Source: Triglochin maritima (Eukaryota > Streptophyta > Magnoliopsida > Alismatales > Juncaginaceae). Taken from it: 64,000 bases of DNA. A program made the translations under genes and the position numbers. Of the stretch, positions 23,304 through 35,560 are shown one piece after another. Under the pieces are notes generated by a model that saw only the letters and a program-made list of their open reading frames with translations, made no database searches and had not been told where the DNA came from. How positions within the stretch are numbered: the stretch's first letter is position 1; each line of letters opens with the position of its first letter. Where the stretch lies: contig OY821771.1 of assembly GCA_963682175.1 (NCBI GenBank), forward strand, positions 41,498,201 to 41,562,200, read 5' to 3'.

Positions 23304-24207
23304 GGATCGGCAAAGGGGTCCCGTTCGACCGAAAGTCACCAGGAACAAATCCCACAACTCCACAACGAATTCGGTCGAACACCCGAGCACTCTCGGTCGA
23401 CCAAATCCCACCAGGGAATAATCCCTCACTCGCACCACGAATCCGGTCAAACGCCGAGACCTCCTCGGTCGACCGAATTCCACCAGAGCGTTCCCAGAGC
23501 TCAGCACACAGGTCCGGTCGACCAAAACTACCTTCGGTCGAACCGACCACTATTCTCACTTAAGTCACGGTCGGACGAAGTCAACGAGCGGTCGACCATT
23601 TGGATGGTCAACGCTCCCAACCGACTTAAGACAGTGCACACGGTCGAACGGCAAAGGGGACCCGTTCGACCGAATCTCACCAGGCTTGCCTCCCATGCAT
23701 AATCGGTCGACCGCCCCTGGGCATCGTTCGACCGATTTGAGGCAGAACCCAAATTCTCTTCACGAACGGTCGACCGTTTGCACAAACCGGTCGACCGGTC
23801 AGGAAGTGAAATTTGTTGCACGTTTACTTGCGACGAGCCGGAAGGCCTACCGTCGACTTCCAAATACTCACACTACTTAAGTGAGCGAGTTGACATATCG
23901 GAAGGGTTGAAGAAGCCTTTGAAGAACCGTGACGACACCTCCACGAGCACGTCTCCCCAAAACACGATCCGTCGACGAACCTCGCGTCCAAACGACGATC
24001 AACACCTCCTCGACGATCCACACTCACGAATCCACCTCTGTCAATCTCCAACACCCAACCACCCACGACCACAGCAAGACGGGTTAGGTCGAGGGAGAGA
24101 AAACCAACACAAAAGGGGTGAAAACACAACCCACGCTTCTCACCTTCACCAACCAACCGGAGCCGATCTTCACTTCGCCGGAGGTCACCACCACCACGCC
24201 GGAGATC
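23304..24207 (-). repeat. Truncated 3' LTR of the Tekay-type element, outer piece
   Basis: From CGGCAAAGGGG onward it aligns with the 5' LTR from about 45097. The outer part, about 1.17 kb in the other LTR, is absent. It ends with AGATC, the left copy of the copia target duplication. Confidence 0.85.
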
Positions 24208-25386
24208 TGAAGGGAATGTGTTCTAAAAGTTTTACTTTTAAATGTCAATTATTATGAATTGAATGAGAAATCATTTTGTTCATTGTTTATGTTATTCGTC
24301 TTTTAGAAGTGTTAAGGAAGAAGCTCTTGGTCCTTAACTGTAGAGCTCTAAAAGATATTGGTTTACATAAAACAAAAGATATTCGCAATCATGGTAATTA
24401 ACATGGAACATTAATTACCGAGTTAAGATTGTCGTGTTGGTCATAGATCATTGTAGCTCTACAAGTGAGTGACAACACGGGTATGCAAAAGAGGAAAATA
24501 TTACTTTTGTATACTGAATAGACCTAATAAGTAAAATATTATAGAAATGTGTTTCTGTGTCATTAATATTTTACTGTGTCTTTGGTCCTTTGATATGAGA
24601 CTTATATCTAATCACTTAAGGAATACTTAATTAGATCAGTGTCTTGAACTATCGATCAGTATAGTGTAAAGGCATTGGTTGGTTAAGTATAACTTTCGTT
24701 GGAGAAGATAGTTAGTCAAAAGATTATCATTGCCCCTCTTAATTGAGTGATGATATTAGTGGGCCCCTTGATAAAGCAAAGTTATAACGTGCACAATGTG
24801 ATTTGAGTTAAGTCACATATTTATAACTAGCTTAAAGAGATCAAGAAATGAATACTAATACAAAGATGACACAATACTACTTTGTGTGTATTCTTAATAT
24901 CATGAGGCAAGGGACGGACACAAGTGGTGCACTCCATCACTAAATGGATCGGGTTTTGGTTCGAGTGGAATTAAGACATCTAACTAATTGGGAGCTATAA
25001 TGTGTAGCTAGATACCGCTTATAGCTTGTGATATTAAGCTCTTAATATCACTGCCAACTTAGTTTACATCCTCCCATAGGTCACACCGCAAAAACCGTGA
25101 AACAAGAAGTTTGATTTTTGGTTCATATGATGTGTCGGGTTTCTCATAGAAAATATACACATGTGGTGAACAAGTAAAATCAATTATGTTGTACATAAAC
25201 ATAATTAGAGTCATGATAAATTCATATGAGATGCATATATTATGGGGTGCAATAATTTATTGTTGCATAGGATAATACATTGCATAAGTTGTGAATTTTC
25301 TAAAACCCCCTTAAGTTCAAATTTTGTTGGAAATAAATCCAAAATTTGAAATAGGCAAAATCGGGTAGAAGTTCGGTAATCCGTTA

Positions 25387-25700
25387 TGGTTCGGTCGACC
25401 GAAGGATCTATGGATCGGTCAACCGAACGTGGAACGGATAATCGTAATTGATTGACCGAACTTGACCAAAGTGCCTGGAACTTTGGTACGGTGTACCGAA
25501 CCAGAAACGGTCGACCGAACAATGTCAAGTTCCGATATTTTCGGTTAACCGAATAGCACTCGGTCTTGGACGAGAATTAGTCCGATCGGTTAAGGAGAAT
25601 TTTTCTCCTTAAGATTCGGTCATCCGTCACGTACTCGGTTAAACGATCGTGACAAATTCGGTTAACCGAGTGGGACTCGGTAAACCGAGCAGCGGTCGAT
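25387..25700. repeat. CGGTNNACCG palindrome array in the copia LTR
   Basis: About ten inverted words of the form CGGTNNACCG or close variants, mostly preceded by TT or followed by AA. Repeated in the 3' LTR at 38112-38425. Confidence 0.8.
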
Positions 25701-25869
25701 TTTCTGCCTTTGATTATTAAGAGATTAATTTGATCGATGGTTGGATTAGCTCCAAATTTAGTCAAACGTTTTGTGGGTGCATATAATGCATTATGGAATT
25801 AGTTTGTGAGAGAAATTGTCATAAAACCGTGGCTTAAGAATAGCCATGATTAAGAGTAAGATTGGAACC

Positions 25870-25878
25870 TATAAATAG
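25870..25878 (+). promoter_or_regulatory. TATA box of the copia 5' LTR
   Basis: TATAAATAG in the downstream part of the LTR, about 455 bp before its end, as expected for the U3/R border. The same motif is at 38596-38604 in the 3' LTR. Confidence 0.65.
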
Positions 25879-26326
25879 GTCCTTATTCTCCCTAATTGGG
25901 TTACACAATTCAGAAATTATTTTCTCTCCTAATTCACTACTAAAACCCACGAAAATTCTCTTAGTTTTCTAAGTATTTGGAAGGAGAAATCTCAGAGGCT
26001 AAGGAAGGGGTTTGTAGCTAGATTCTAAGCTTGTTTGGAGATTGATTGGCTAGCTCCTTTCTCTCCAACCTTGTTTAGGGTTTCGGTGAACACTCGGAGG
26101 CATCCGGCGCAACGGGAAGCGACGATCATCTTCCCAACAAGAAGTTTTAGAGAACTTCTAGGTATGAATTTCGGAGTCCCTTGTGTTTGTTTTAATAAGT
26201 TTTTGAAACTAGTTGTTAAAACAAACCGATGCATGCATAAATAAATCGAAGAAAAATTGTAATAGATCCTTATTATACATGAAAATTCGAAAATATATAT
26301 GTATAATTAAACATGAAATCCTACAG

Positions 26327-26338
26327 TGGTATCAGAGC
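26327..26338 (+). other. Primer-binding site of the copia element
   Basis: TGGTATCAGAGC one base after the 5' LTR, matching the initiator tRNA-Met end. Confidence 0.88.
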
Positions 26339-27822
26339 ATAGGGTTCAATTTTCTTATGATTTATGGTTGTAAACGAATTTAGTTTGCCATCTAGGATTT
26401 AAACAATTCGGTTTTACCGGTTTTTCGGTGTATGGATGTTTTGTTGATATAATTCTCCATAATAATTCCTCTGAATGTTTTAAGAGTTTTAAAACATGTC
26501 ATGTGATTATTGGAATTAATATTAAGACATTAGTCCAACTTACAATAATTTCGTTTTATTTAAAAACAATTATTTTCTAAGAGAATCAACAAAACCGAAA
26601 AACTGCAGTTCATCTTTCCATTGGAAATTGGATGGACAGCGGTTCAAAAAATAGTTTTGAACTATGGATGAATGAAAAATGTTTTTAATGGATTTCAAAA
26701 TATTTTTCAAAGAATTGTTGAGAATTCTGGATGATTGATAAATTAGATTCTGTAGTTTATAGCAATTGCGTGCATGGATGCTTGAGTTACTTTGCAGGAT
26801 TGTGAGCTTATATGTTCCAAATCAGACACTACAAATGTATGTAATTATTATTATACAGGGGCTTATGTATGTAAAAGCCAAAATTCTCTCTATTTCCGTC
26901 TTTTAGATAGTTGCATTTGCATATGAGAGGTTTTTACATAGGACTTGTACTAGTCGGTTTTATCGAATGTGAGGAGCATGTTTATTTTCTGTAAAATCTA
27001 CATCTCCGGTGCAAGAGGAAGTCGCCTCTGTAATCGCATCGATCGAGGATCGAAGATCAGGGATCGAGGATCGAAGGGAACATATAAACTCACACGATGT
27101 GGATTGTGTGAATGTTTAATTTCTGTTTTTATCTTGATATGCATGTGATGAATGTGTTGAATGTTAGGATGTGTATGATTAATAATATGCATGATAACCT
27201 AAATTCTAAATCACATGTTAAATTGTCCAACAAAAATTAAGAATAAATTTCCTTCTTATTTCATCCACTAGCAGCCATTGATCGAGGGATACTCTGCTCG
27301 CCCTTAGCGGGAGATAGCTCCCTCTATCTTTGGGAATAGTGGGAGATATAAAGGTTGTCTGTTGTTGTGCCACAATTAAATATATGAGGTGTGTTTCACC
27401 CTAGTGAACCCCAAGTATGTTTAGTTGTGAATACAATAGATAAACGTATCTCGTATCAAATGAAAATAAGTTTTCTTAACATTACCTAGAGCCCTCGCTC
27501 GGTTTTGGGAAAAAGTTTTTCTTACGAGGATAGGTCGTATTCCCTCATAATTAAAACGACAAGAGTCACAAGAGTTTGAAGATGTTAAATATTGCTAAAA
27601 TTCAAAAAGGTTGTGATTAGAAAATGATTTCTTACCTTGATATTGTAATGTATTCGATAGCCCTTAGCTAGTCTATATTACAATTAATATGATCTTGGAT
27701 TGTTGCATTTATGGGCAAGATTTTAATTTTCAACATTTACATTTATATATTCGATATATGTATGCATGTGTATTAAAACATAAAATTGGCATTAAAACCT
27801 ATATGATTTATTTTATAGAAAA
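26339..27822 (+). other. Untranslated leader of the copia element
   Basis: About 1.5 kb between the primer-binding site and gag with no long frame; presumably the packaging leader. Confidence 0.6.
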
Positions 27823-30647
27823 ATGTCGAACATCCAACCTATCGTACGATCCATGATAGAAAAACACCATTTAGCGAATGATGGCTCAAACTTCATTAGT
27901 TGGCAACTCAAACTCAACATCGTGTTAAAGTTTGAGAAACTATCTCACATTTTGGAAGGTCCAATCCCAAAGTGGAATGAGAGATTAACCGATGAAGAGA
28001 AAGAGGCTAAAGCCAAGTGGGAAGACCAAGAGAACCAAGTTCACGGTCTTATGCTAGCATCCATGGGTGACTCGCTTCAAGCGAAATACTTGGATTCAAA
28101 ACCCAAGAAGACCATGGAGGCTTTATCAAAGATGTTCATGGATAGTGCCCGAAAGGAGCGCTATAAGACCACCATCGCACTCACAAGGTGCCATATGGCG
28201 GAGGGAACATTGGTATCTATGCATTTTCTCACAATTCAAGGATACCTTGAGAAGTTGGCAAAACTCTCTTCACCAATGCCCGAGGACATTGCTGAAGATA
28301 TGATTCTTGGCTCTCTAGCCCCGTCCTTTAAGGACTTTGTGATGCACTATCACGTGCGTGAAAAAGGGGTGAGTCTTGAGGAGCTTCACAACGCTCTCAA
28401 AACTGCTGAAGTTGACATGGGCAAGGGTAGGGACAAGCAAGTCCTTGCCGTCCATGGGAGGGGCCATAAGATTGGTAAAGGAAAGGGCAAATCTACCAAA
28501 AGTTGTTCAATCAAGAGCAAGGGAGTAGGAGGTGCTCATAAAAGTGTCTCGATGGGGAAATCTCAGAAATCTCCAACTCCCAATATGGAGTGCTTTCACT
28601 ACGGTGAAAAAGGACACATCCGGCCAAATTGCCCCAAGTACAAGGAAGACCTTGACAATGGAGTGATTGAACGTCGGCGCCCCAAAAAGGCCAAAGGTAT
28701 ATTTGTTATTGAAATAAATTTAGCCACCTCTGTCCAGGATTGGGTAATTGATACCGAATCTTGTGCTCACATAGTTTCTAATGTGCAGCTACTCATGGAT
28801 AGGAAGGAACTCGTAAGGAACGAGGTAGAATTGAAGGTCGGAAATGGTGCGAACGTGTCTGCGGTTGCACAAGGTTCTGTGGTGCTTCAATTGTGTAGTG
28901 GTTTAAATTTATGTCTAAAGAATGTTTATTATATACCTTCGATTAACAAGAATATTATTTCTGTATCATGTCTGGATATGGATAATTTTAATATAAATAT
29001 TTCAAATTCTTGTTTGTCTATATCGAAGAATGGTGTGTTCTATGCAAATGCGTTCATAAGGAATGATCTCTATTTGCTTGAATTGGATAATAAACAAATC
29101 TTTAATATCAATAACAAAAGACTTAAGACCACTCACGAGAATGATACTCTCTTGTGGCACTATCGTCTTGGTCATATAAATGAAAAGTGCATCAAGAAAT
29201 TGCAAGAAGCTAACCTTCTTGGTCTACTTGATTTTAAATCAATGGAGATGTGCCAACCATGTCTAATGGGAAAAATGACCAAAAAGCCTTTCAAGAAGAA
29301 AGGCGCAAGGGCGAGTGGCTTGTTGGATTTGATACATTCCGATGTATGTGGTCCAATGAGTACTAGTGCACGAGATGCTTTCAGGTACTTCATTACGTTC
29401 ACGGATGATTATAGTCGTTATGACTATGTTTATCTAATGAGAAACAAAAGTGAATCTTTTGACAAGTTCAAAGAATTCAAGAATTAAGTAGAGAACCAAC
29501 TCGACAAGAAAATCAAGTCTCTACGAACGGATCGTGGAGGTGAGTACTTAAGTGCCGAATTTGACTCATACCTAAAGGAGTTTGGTATTATACCTCAACT
29601 CACCCCTCCCGGTACACCTCAGTGGAATGGGGTATCCGAAAGGAGGAATAGGACATTGCTCGATATGGTTCGGTCAATCATGAGTCATGTGGAATTACCT
29701 CTTTACTTTTGGAGTTATGCACTACAAACTGCGGCTTACACACTAAATAATGTTCCATCCAAATCCGTGGAGAAAACTCCTTATGAGCTATGGAGTGGTA
29801 AAACACCTAAGCTCAGTTTTCTCAAGATTTGGGGTTGTGAGGCTTACGTCAAGAGATTGATGTCGACCAAAATTCAACTAAAAGCGGATAAGTGCTACTT
29901 TATTGGTTATCCTCGTGAGACAAGAGGATACTACTTTTGGCATATCACCTCCAATCGAGTGATTGTAGAGAGGGATGCCACATTTCTGGAAAAGGAATTT
30001 CTAGAAAGAGTAAAAAGTAGTGGGAGTAGGGTTGTGCTTGAGGAAACTCAAGATACTCTACAAGATCATGAAATGAATAATGACATTCAAGATCATGAAG
30101 GTCCAACCGAGATTCCTTTGGTTAGTGGGAGCGTGAGTGAGAGACCCTCGCAAGAAATTGTGAGAGAATCTCAATCATCCCCACCAAGTGTACGTTCAAG
30201 AGTTGAACGTGAACCCACTCCTCAAGAAATTGTGGAAGAAGTTCGAGAGACACGAGAAGAACCAAAAGAACTTAGAAGGTCAACAAGGGAAAGGAAGAAA
30301 CCCGATTTGCATCTGGGACTTCATAAAATCATGGTACTAGATACCAATGATCCCTTAACCTTCCAAGAGGCAATGGAAAGGGAAGACTCCAAACTATGGC
30401 TTAAGGCCATGGAATCCGAAATAGAATCCATGTATGATAATCAAGTATGGGACTTGGTTGACCTTCCTCAAGGGAAAAAGACCATTCATAATAAATGGGT
30501 TTTTAAGAGGAAGATGGACATGGATGGGAACTTGACAACCTATAAAGCGAGGCTTGTAGCGAAGGGTTTCACTCAAGTTCAAGGAATTGACTATGATGAA
30601 ACTTTTTCACTGGTTGCCATGTTCAAGTCTATTCGGATCATGCTCGC
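27823..30647 (+). pseudogene. Copia gag-pol, 5' part (Gag, protease, integrase, start of RT)
   Basis: Frame begins MSNIQPIVRSMIEKHH. Gag (about residues 1-290) ends in a zinc knuckle reading CFHYGEKGHIRPNC, in which the second Cys is Tyr. The protease motif reads DWVIDTESCAHI, with Glu at the usual Gly next to the catalytic Asp-Thr. Integrase follows with its His/Cys zinc region (HYRLGHINEK ... MCQPCLMGK), DLIHSDVCGP and FTDDYSRY. An in-frame TAA at 29485-29487 breaks the protein in the integrase core; the frame resumes straight after it (RTDRGGEYLS, then the downstream region) and continues into reverse transcriptase up to 30647, where the Athila element starts. The second frame's first Met is at 29656. 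The defects make a working polyprotein unlikely. Confidence 0.88.
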
Positions 30648-31881
30648 TGATGCATTGCATACATTGCATCATATGTCTTTCATTTAGATTACTTTAACAT
30701 CAATAAATGCTACTAAGGTATGTGTTTAGTCTTATTTACAGAATACAGGGACCTGAATGCAATTTACCCACATCCCGAGCATAAACGCGTGCAAAAGACT
30801 CATTTCTATCATAAAGACCAAGTTCAAGATTATCGGGTTACGAATGGAAATGTATCCAAGCATAAAAGCATTCAAGTCCTAATTGCAAAAAGAACAAGGA
30901 CTTAAGCACAAAATTAGCCGGAGACTTAACTGCAAAAAGTCAAGGACCTAATTGCAATTAAAGCACCAAAATATTATCTTGGAGAAAATCTAAAGAAAAA
31001 TCAATGTAAATCTCCAAACATATAAAGGAATTAATCCGGAGCTCAAAAGAATGGAAAGAAATCATCCAGACGCGCAAAGGACGATCAAATCATACCAAAA
31101 ACACACAGAAAAAATCCGGATTAAATCAAAGGATATTGTGCGGCGAAATCGCCGCATATCACATGCATTGTGCGGCGAAAACGCCGCCCCAGAGTCGATC
31201 CGTGTGCTCCAATTTTGTTCAGTCGTGTCTGGACACGTGTACTCTCCAATTCTATACTTAGGTCTCTTGTAACAACTATAAATAGCCCCGAGAACGATGT
31301 TAGAAGGGTCCTTGGTTCTTAGTCTTTGGTTGTAGTTTTTATTCTTAATCTTAGTTTTGTACTCTTCTTTTCATTAATAAAATTCTGTCTTTTATTTCTT
31401 ACTTTTAGTTTTCTTTTGTAATGTCTCAAGGACCCCTTCTTCCTCCCTCTATGAGTTTCTAACTTCTTCCAAAGGGTGGAGGTGACGGATTTAGGGTGAA
31501 GAGAAGATGAATGAATGTTATTATTTTAATTTCGTGTTAGTATATTTTGATTACTTGAGTTTATGTTAAATCATTTATCATGTAATGCTTTATAACTAAT
31601 ATGATTTATTATAAGTTTCTGAATTCTCTAATCTAAACCTTAAATCTTAACCTCCACCCAACGGAATTCACCTCTTTGTTCTTGTTTTAGTTTTAATTGT
31701 TCTTGTTTCTTGCTTTAGATAATTAAAAATCAAAAATCTCAAAACCAATTTATTTCTTCTCTCCTTCTTTCCCGCAATCGAAATCACATTAATAACAAAT
31801 CTCTCTCTCCTTGTGTTCGACCCGTATTTGCCACGTCTCCATTGACGTCGTGCACTTGCGGTATAAATTTAATTCTCCTCA
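30648..31881 (+). repeat. 5' LTR of the Athila-type element
   Basis: 1234 bp, TGATGC...CTCCTCA. Its last 215 bp (31667-31881) match 35341-35555. It contains two inverted words, GCGGCGAAATCGCCGC (31140-31155) and GCGGCGAAAACGCCGC (31172-31187). Confidence 0.85.
31277..31285 (+). promoter_or_regulatory. TATA box of the Athila LTR
   Basis: TATAAATAG, with a possible AATAAA poly(A) signal about 100 bp downstream near 31376; a plausible U3-R arrangement. Confidence 0.65.
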
Positions 31882-31887
31882 AGTTTT

Positions 31888-31905
31888 TGGCGCCGTTGCC
31901 GGGGA
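31888..31905 (+). other. Primer-binding site, tRNA-Asp type
   Basis: TGGCGCCGTTGCCGGGGA, the primer site characteristic of Athila-type elements, six bases after the LTR end. Confidence 0.88.
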
Positions 31906-33176
31906 GGCGACGCAGATTTGGTTTTTTTTTGTTGATTTTGATTCTATTCTGTTTATCTGTGCGCGATCTAACTATTTGGATTTGTGTTTCAGGAGACAAC
32001 AGAGCGCGCGACGAAATCTTAGCGCAGTCTGAGCAAAAAGGGCGGCGGAATCGCCGCACAAGTGAAGCATCTGGGCTTCAAATTTTTCTGGGGTTAGCAC
32101 CATCTCTGGGTGGACGCGTGGAGCTACTGAAATTTCGAGAGCGGGCGGCGAACCCGACTGAGCATTGCGTAGGTAACCTTTGTTGCCTTTTTCCTCGTAA
32201 TTTCTAGTTTCAGAAAATTTCCTTTTATTAGAATTGCACGTGTTAAACTTAAATTCCATAATTGGCAATAATTCAACTCTGACCTAAAAATTGGCAAAAC
32301 TAGAAGAACTTAGTGCATGCATCATATAATGTTTTGTTTGCATTATTCTTGCTAAATTCTTGCAAATTATTTTTATTGTTGAAGAGTCTTGGAGGCAAGG
32401 TACGTATCGCGTTTCAACGATTGCATTTAAGCATATAATTTAGTTTGCATACAACCTTGCAATTGCCCCCCACTAAAGACCATTGTTTGACTATCTTTGC
32501 TAGATCTAAGTTAAACTATCTTAAGGGCAACTCCATAGGCAAAGATACGGTGGGGATTTCATCACCCTTCCGTGGCCCACACATCACAATCCTAAAGTGT
32601 CACCTAAGCCTTAAATTTAAAATCAATTAGACATTGGCCCCTAAGGACTCAGACTCATTTAAGGAGAAGAATTGGTTTGACTTGCTATGACCTGAAGCCG
32701 ATTGAATTTAATTTGGTGTCTAGAAAGTGTTTTTGTGTTGACGTAAGTCTTCCAAGCGAAGTGGTTGTCTAATTGGCACCGACTCTGTCGGAAGCGCCCC
32801 CACTAGCTATACACGGCCTGACCAAGTTGGTTTGATTAGTGAGGGAGGTGAATCAAGCAAATCAATTCGACTCAACCAGTTAGGAGTCGTCTAGATCTAA
32901 GCGACACTAGGTCTAGGATTGTTTGAACCGTGCCTTCTTAGGAATTTTCTAACCAACTCTCTTTCTATCTTTAGAGTTAGGTTTCCCTTCTCATCTGAGT
33001 CTTCTTTCTCTTCTCACCTAAATTCTCTAGATTAGGATTCATTTCTCATCTTTCATCATTCTATTGTTTGTTTTCCTTTTGAAAAAAAACAAATAAAAAA
33101 AATAAAAAAATAAAACGAAAATATAAAAAAATTGTAATTAATTCTTGAAATTAAATTTGGAATTTAAATTCCGAAT
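31906..33176 (+). other. Untranslated leader of the Athila-type element
   Basis: About 1.3 kb with no convincing long frame. A further GCGGCGGAATCGCCGC-like word lies near 32041. Confidence 0.55.
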
Positions 33177-35396
33177 TTGAATTCAAAAATTGATTCAACC
33201 CGGTGCACTCAGATTTGGATTCGGGACTTGAGTAATCGACTCTCACGAGTTCATCTAGATTCCAGTCTGGAACTTAGCCCCAATCCACCTGTTGCACCAC
33301 CTCACCCGGATCCAATGGGTGAGAACGTAGTGGACCCGCCGGTTGCACAACCTATAACTCTGAGGGATCGATGCTATCCAGCGATGGCTGCTCAGCCATC
33401 GTGCATCGTTATGCCCACCATACCGGGTCGCGACTTCGAACTTAAGGCACAATACATGAGTATGTTGCCTAAGTTCACCTCTAGGGAAGACCCATATCTC
33501 TTCCTTAGAGAATTTGAGGAAATCTGCTCTCTTATGCAATACCAGCATATCCCTGAGGAGGCAGTGCGTCTGAAATTCGTGCCTCTAGCACTGAAGGACG
33601 ACGCTAAGAAATGGCTATATAGTCTAGCCGAAAGATCTATTAGGAGTTGGGCTGAGTTTGTTCAAGTATTCCTGAAAAAATATTTTCCCAACCATAAGAC
33701 TATGAGGATTAGGAATGAAATTGTCGCATTCGTTCAGTCTGAGAGCGAGCCGTTCTATTCCTATCTAGAAAGATTCAAAAGTGTTCTGACCCAATGCTCT
33801 CATCATGGAATTCCGAGATGGCAATTATGTCAAATTATTTATGAGGGATTGACACCCACATCTAGGGTTATGGTAGAATCCGTAAGCCAAGGGAACTTTA
33901 TGTCGAAAAATGAAAATGATGCCTGGACTTTCCTTGAGGATTTAGCTGAAAACAATATGCAATGGGACAATGCTAGAACACCGCTTAACCCGAGTATTGG
34001 ATCTAGAATAGCAAGTCAACCCAAACCAGGTGTCTTAGCTGTAGATGCCAACATAGCGGCTGAAGCAAAACTAGCTACCCTTATGCGCAGAATGGAAAGT
34101 TTAGAGCTACAAACCCAAAACCGAGTGAATCAAGCCTCGACTATCCCGTGCTCTAGATGTGGTCAGACTGGTCATGTAAAGGAGGATTGTGCGGAATGGG
34201 ACCAAGTTAATGTCATGTATAACCATGCTAGAAATGACCCATACGCATCAACCTATAACTCGGGTTGGCGTAATAATTCCAATTTCTCATCAAACCAACA
34301 GGGTCAACCTCCTAGACAACAACCAAACCCGTTTAACCAAAATAATACATCATCTGGGTTTAGTAACAATAACGATCATGAGGTTAGGTTGACAAGCTTG
34401 GAAAATTTGATGAAAACTTTTATACAAACAACCAACCAGACCTTCCAAAGGCTAGAGACACAAGTCAGCCAACTAGCACAAATAGTAGGTGAAAGAGAAA
34501 AGGGTCGGTTTCCAAGTCAACCTGAGGTGAACCCTAGATCTAATAATTCATATCAATCCTATCAAGCACCTTCAGGAAATAACAACCCTAGACCGGTTCA
34601 AATGGTTAATGAGGAAGGACCGTTCCAACAAATAAATGTTGTAGTGTCATTACGGTCCGGAAGACAGATTGATAATAATGTGGTAAATCCTAGAACATCT
34701 AATCAATCGAGCCATCAAGCTACCACATATGACCTAACCATTGAACCCGACGTCCAATCTGAAACGCCCAACCCACCTACTCAACCTGAACCCATAGCTC
34801 AACCTGAACCTGAGCAAGTCTATGTTCCTAAAGCCTCATTCCCCAATAGACTCAAAAAGAACTCAAGTGCACAAATAGAGAAAATCTTGGAAGTATTTAA
34901 GCAAGTTAAGGTGAACATTCCACTCTTAGATATGATTCAACAAATACCTGCTTATGCTAAATTCTTAAAAGATTTGTGCACTAAAAAGAGAAAAACGAAC
35001 GTACCAAAGAAGACATTCTTAACTGCAAACATAAGTTCTATTTTGTCCAACACATCTCCTATAAAATATAAGGATCCTGGGTGTCCCACAATTTCTTGTG
35101 CAATAGGAGATACTTATATCAACAAAGCCCTTCTAGACCTTGGTGCTAGTGTTAACCTACTCCCGTACTCTGTCTATGAGCAAATGAACCTTGGTCCACT
35201 AAAACCCTCTAAGACAACCCTTCAATTTGCTGATTGTTCTATTAAGAAACCAAGAGGTATAGTCGAGGATGTTTTGATCAAGGTTGGTGACTTCATTTAC
35301 CCAGTGGATTTTGTCGTACTAGATACTGCACCTGTTGTTGTTCACCTCTTTGTTCTTGTTTTAGTTTTAATTGTTCTTGTTTCTTGCTTTAGATAA
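33177..35396 (+). CDS. Athila-type Gag-protease polyprotein, C-terminally truncated
   Basis: Open frame of 739 aa without internal stops. The Gag region (about residues 75-290) includes LPKFTSREDPYLFLREFEE and a WAEFVQVFLKKYFP block; a CCHC knuckle CSRCGQTGHVKEDC follows near residue 325, then an Asn/Gln/Pro-rich linker. The aspartic protease begins about residue 640 with ALLDLGASVNLLPYSVY; DLGAS is the normal active-site form in this lineage. After VVLDTAPVV the frame crosses the deletion junction at about 35340 into LTR sequence, so the last residues (hydrophobic, Val/Leu rich) are not protease and are read-through. Gag packages element RNA and protease would process the polyprotein. With pol missing this copy could at best supply Gag. 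Confidence 0.85.
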   Translation: MNSKIDSTRCTQIWIRDLSNRLSRVHLDSSLELSPNPPVAPPHPDPMGENVVDPPVAQPITLRDRCYPAMAAQPSCIVMPTIPGRDFELKAQYMSMLPKFTSREDPYLFLREFEEICSLMQYQHIPEEAVRLKFVPLALKDDAKKWLYSLAERSIRSWAEFVQVFLKKYFPNHKTMRIRNEIVAFVQSESEPFYSYLERFKSVLTQCSHHGIPRWQLCQIIYEGLTPTSRVMVESVSQGNFMSKNENDAWTFLEDLAENNMQWDNARTPLNPSIGSRIASQPKPGVLAVDANIAAEAKLATLMRRMESLELQTQNRVNQASTIPCSRCGQTGHVKEDCAEWDQVNVMYNHARNDPYASTYNSGWRNNSNFSSNQQGQPPRQQPNPFNQNNTSSGFSNNNDHEVRLTSLENLMKTFIQTTNQTFQRLETQVSQLAQIVGEREKGRFPSQPEVNPRSNNSYQSYQAPSGNNNPRPVQMVNEEGPFQQINVVVSLRSGRQIDNNVVNPRTSNQSSHQATTYDLTIEPDVQSETPNPPTQPEPIAQPEPEQVYVPKASFPNRLKKNSSAQIEKILEVFKQVKVNIPLLDMIQQIPAYAKFLKDLCTKKRKTNVPKKTFLTANISSILSNTSPIKYKDPGCPTISCAIGDTYINKALLDLGASVNLLPYSVYEQMNLGPLKPSKTTLQFADCSIKKPRGIVEDVLIKVGDFIYPVDFVVLDTAPVVVHLFVLVLVLIVLVSCFR

Positions 35397-35555
35397 TTAA
35401 AAATCAAAAATCTCAAAACCAACTTATTTCTTCTCTCATTCTTTCCCGCAATCGAAATCACATTAATAACAAATCTCTCCCTCCTTGTGTTCGACCCGTA
35501 TTTGCCACGTCTCCATTGACGCCGTGCACTTGCGGTATAAATTTAATTCTCATCA
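35341..35555 (+). repeat. Truncated 3' LTR of the Athila-type element
   Basis: 215 bp equal to the last 215 bp of the 5' LTR with a handful of differences, ending CTCATCA against CTCCTCA. Confidence 0.88.
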
Positions 35556-35560
35556 CTCGC

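Larger units (their letters stand above)
24208..26325 (+). repeat. 5' LTR of the copia element
   Basis: Starts TGAAGGG, ends CCTACA. Carries CGGTCGACCG, CGGTTAACCG, CGGTGTACCG and CGGTCAACCG words at 25387-25700 and a TATA box at 25870. Confidence 0.92.
30648..35555 (+). mobile_element. Athila-type element, nested, with pol deleted
   Basis: Inserted in the copia reverse transcriptase region with a perfect CTCGC duplication (30643-30647, 35556-35560). It starts TGATGCATTGC and ends CTCATCA. A full 5' LTR (30648-31881), tRNA-Asp-type primer site and gag-protease frame are present. The rest of protease, reverse transcriptase, RNase H, integrase, any env-like region and all but the last 215 bp of the 3' LTR are gone, joined at about 35340. 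The intact duplication shows that the deletion happened after insertion or that the element moved in deleted form. Confidence 0.9.

Noticed and set aside
35340..35396. Hydrophobic tail of the Athila Gag-protease frame as a membrane segment
   Set aside because: It is read-through of LTR sequence past a deletion junction, identical to LTR DNA at 31667 onward in another context.
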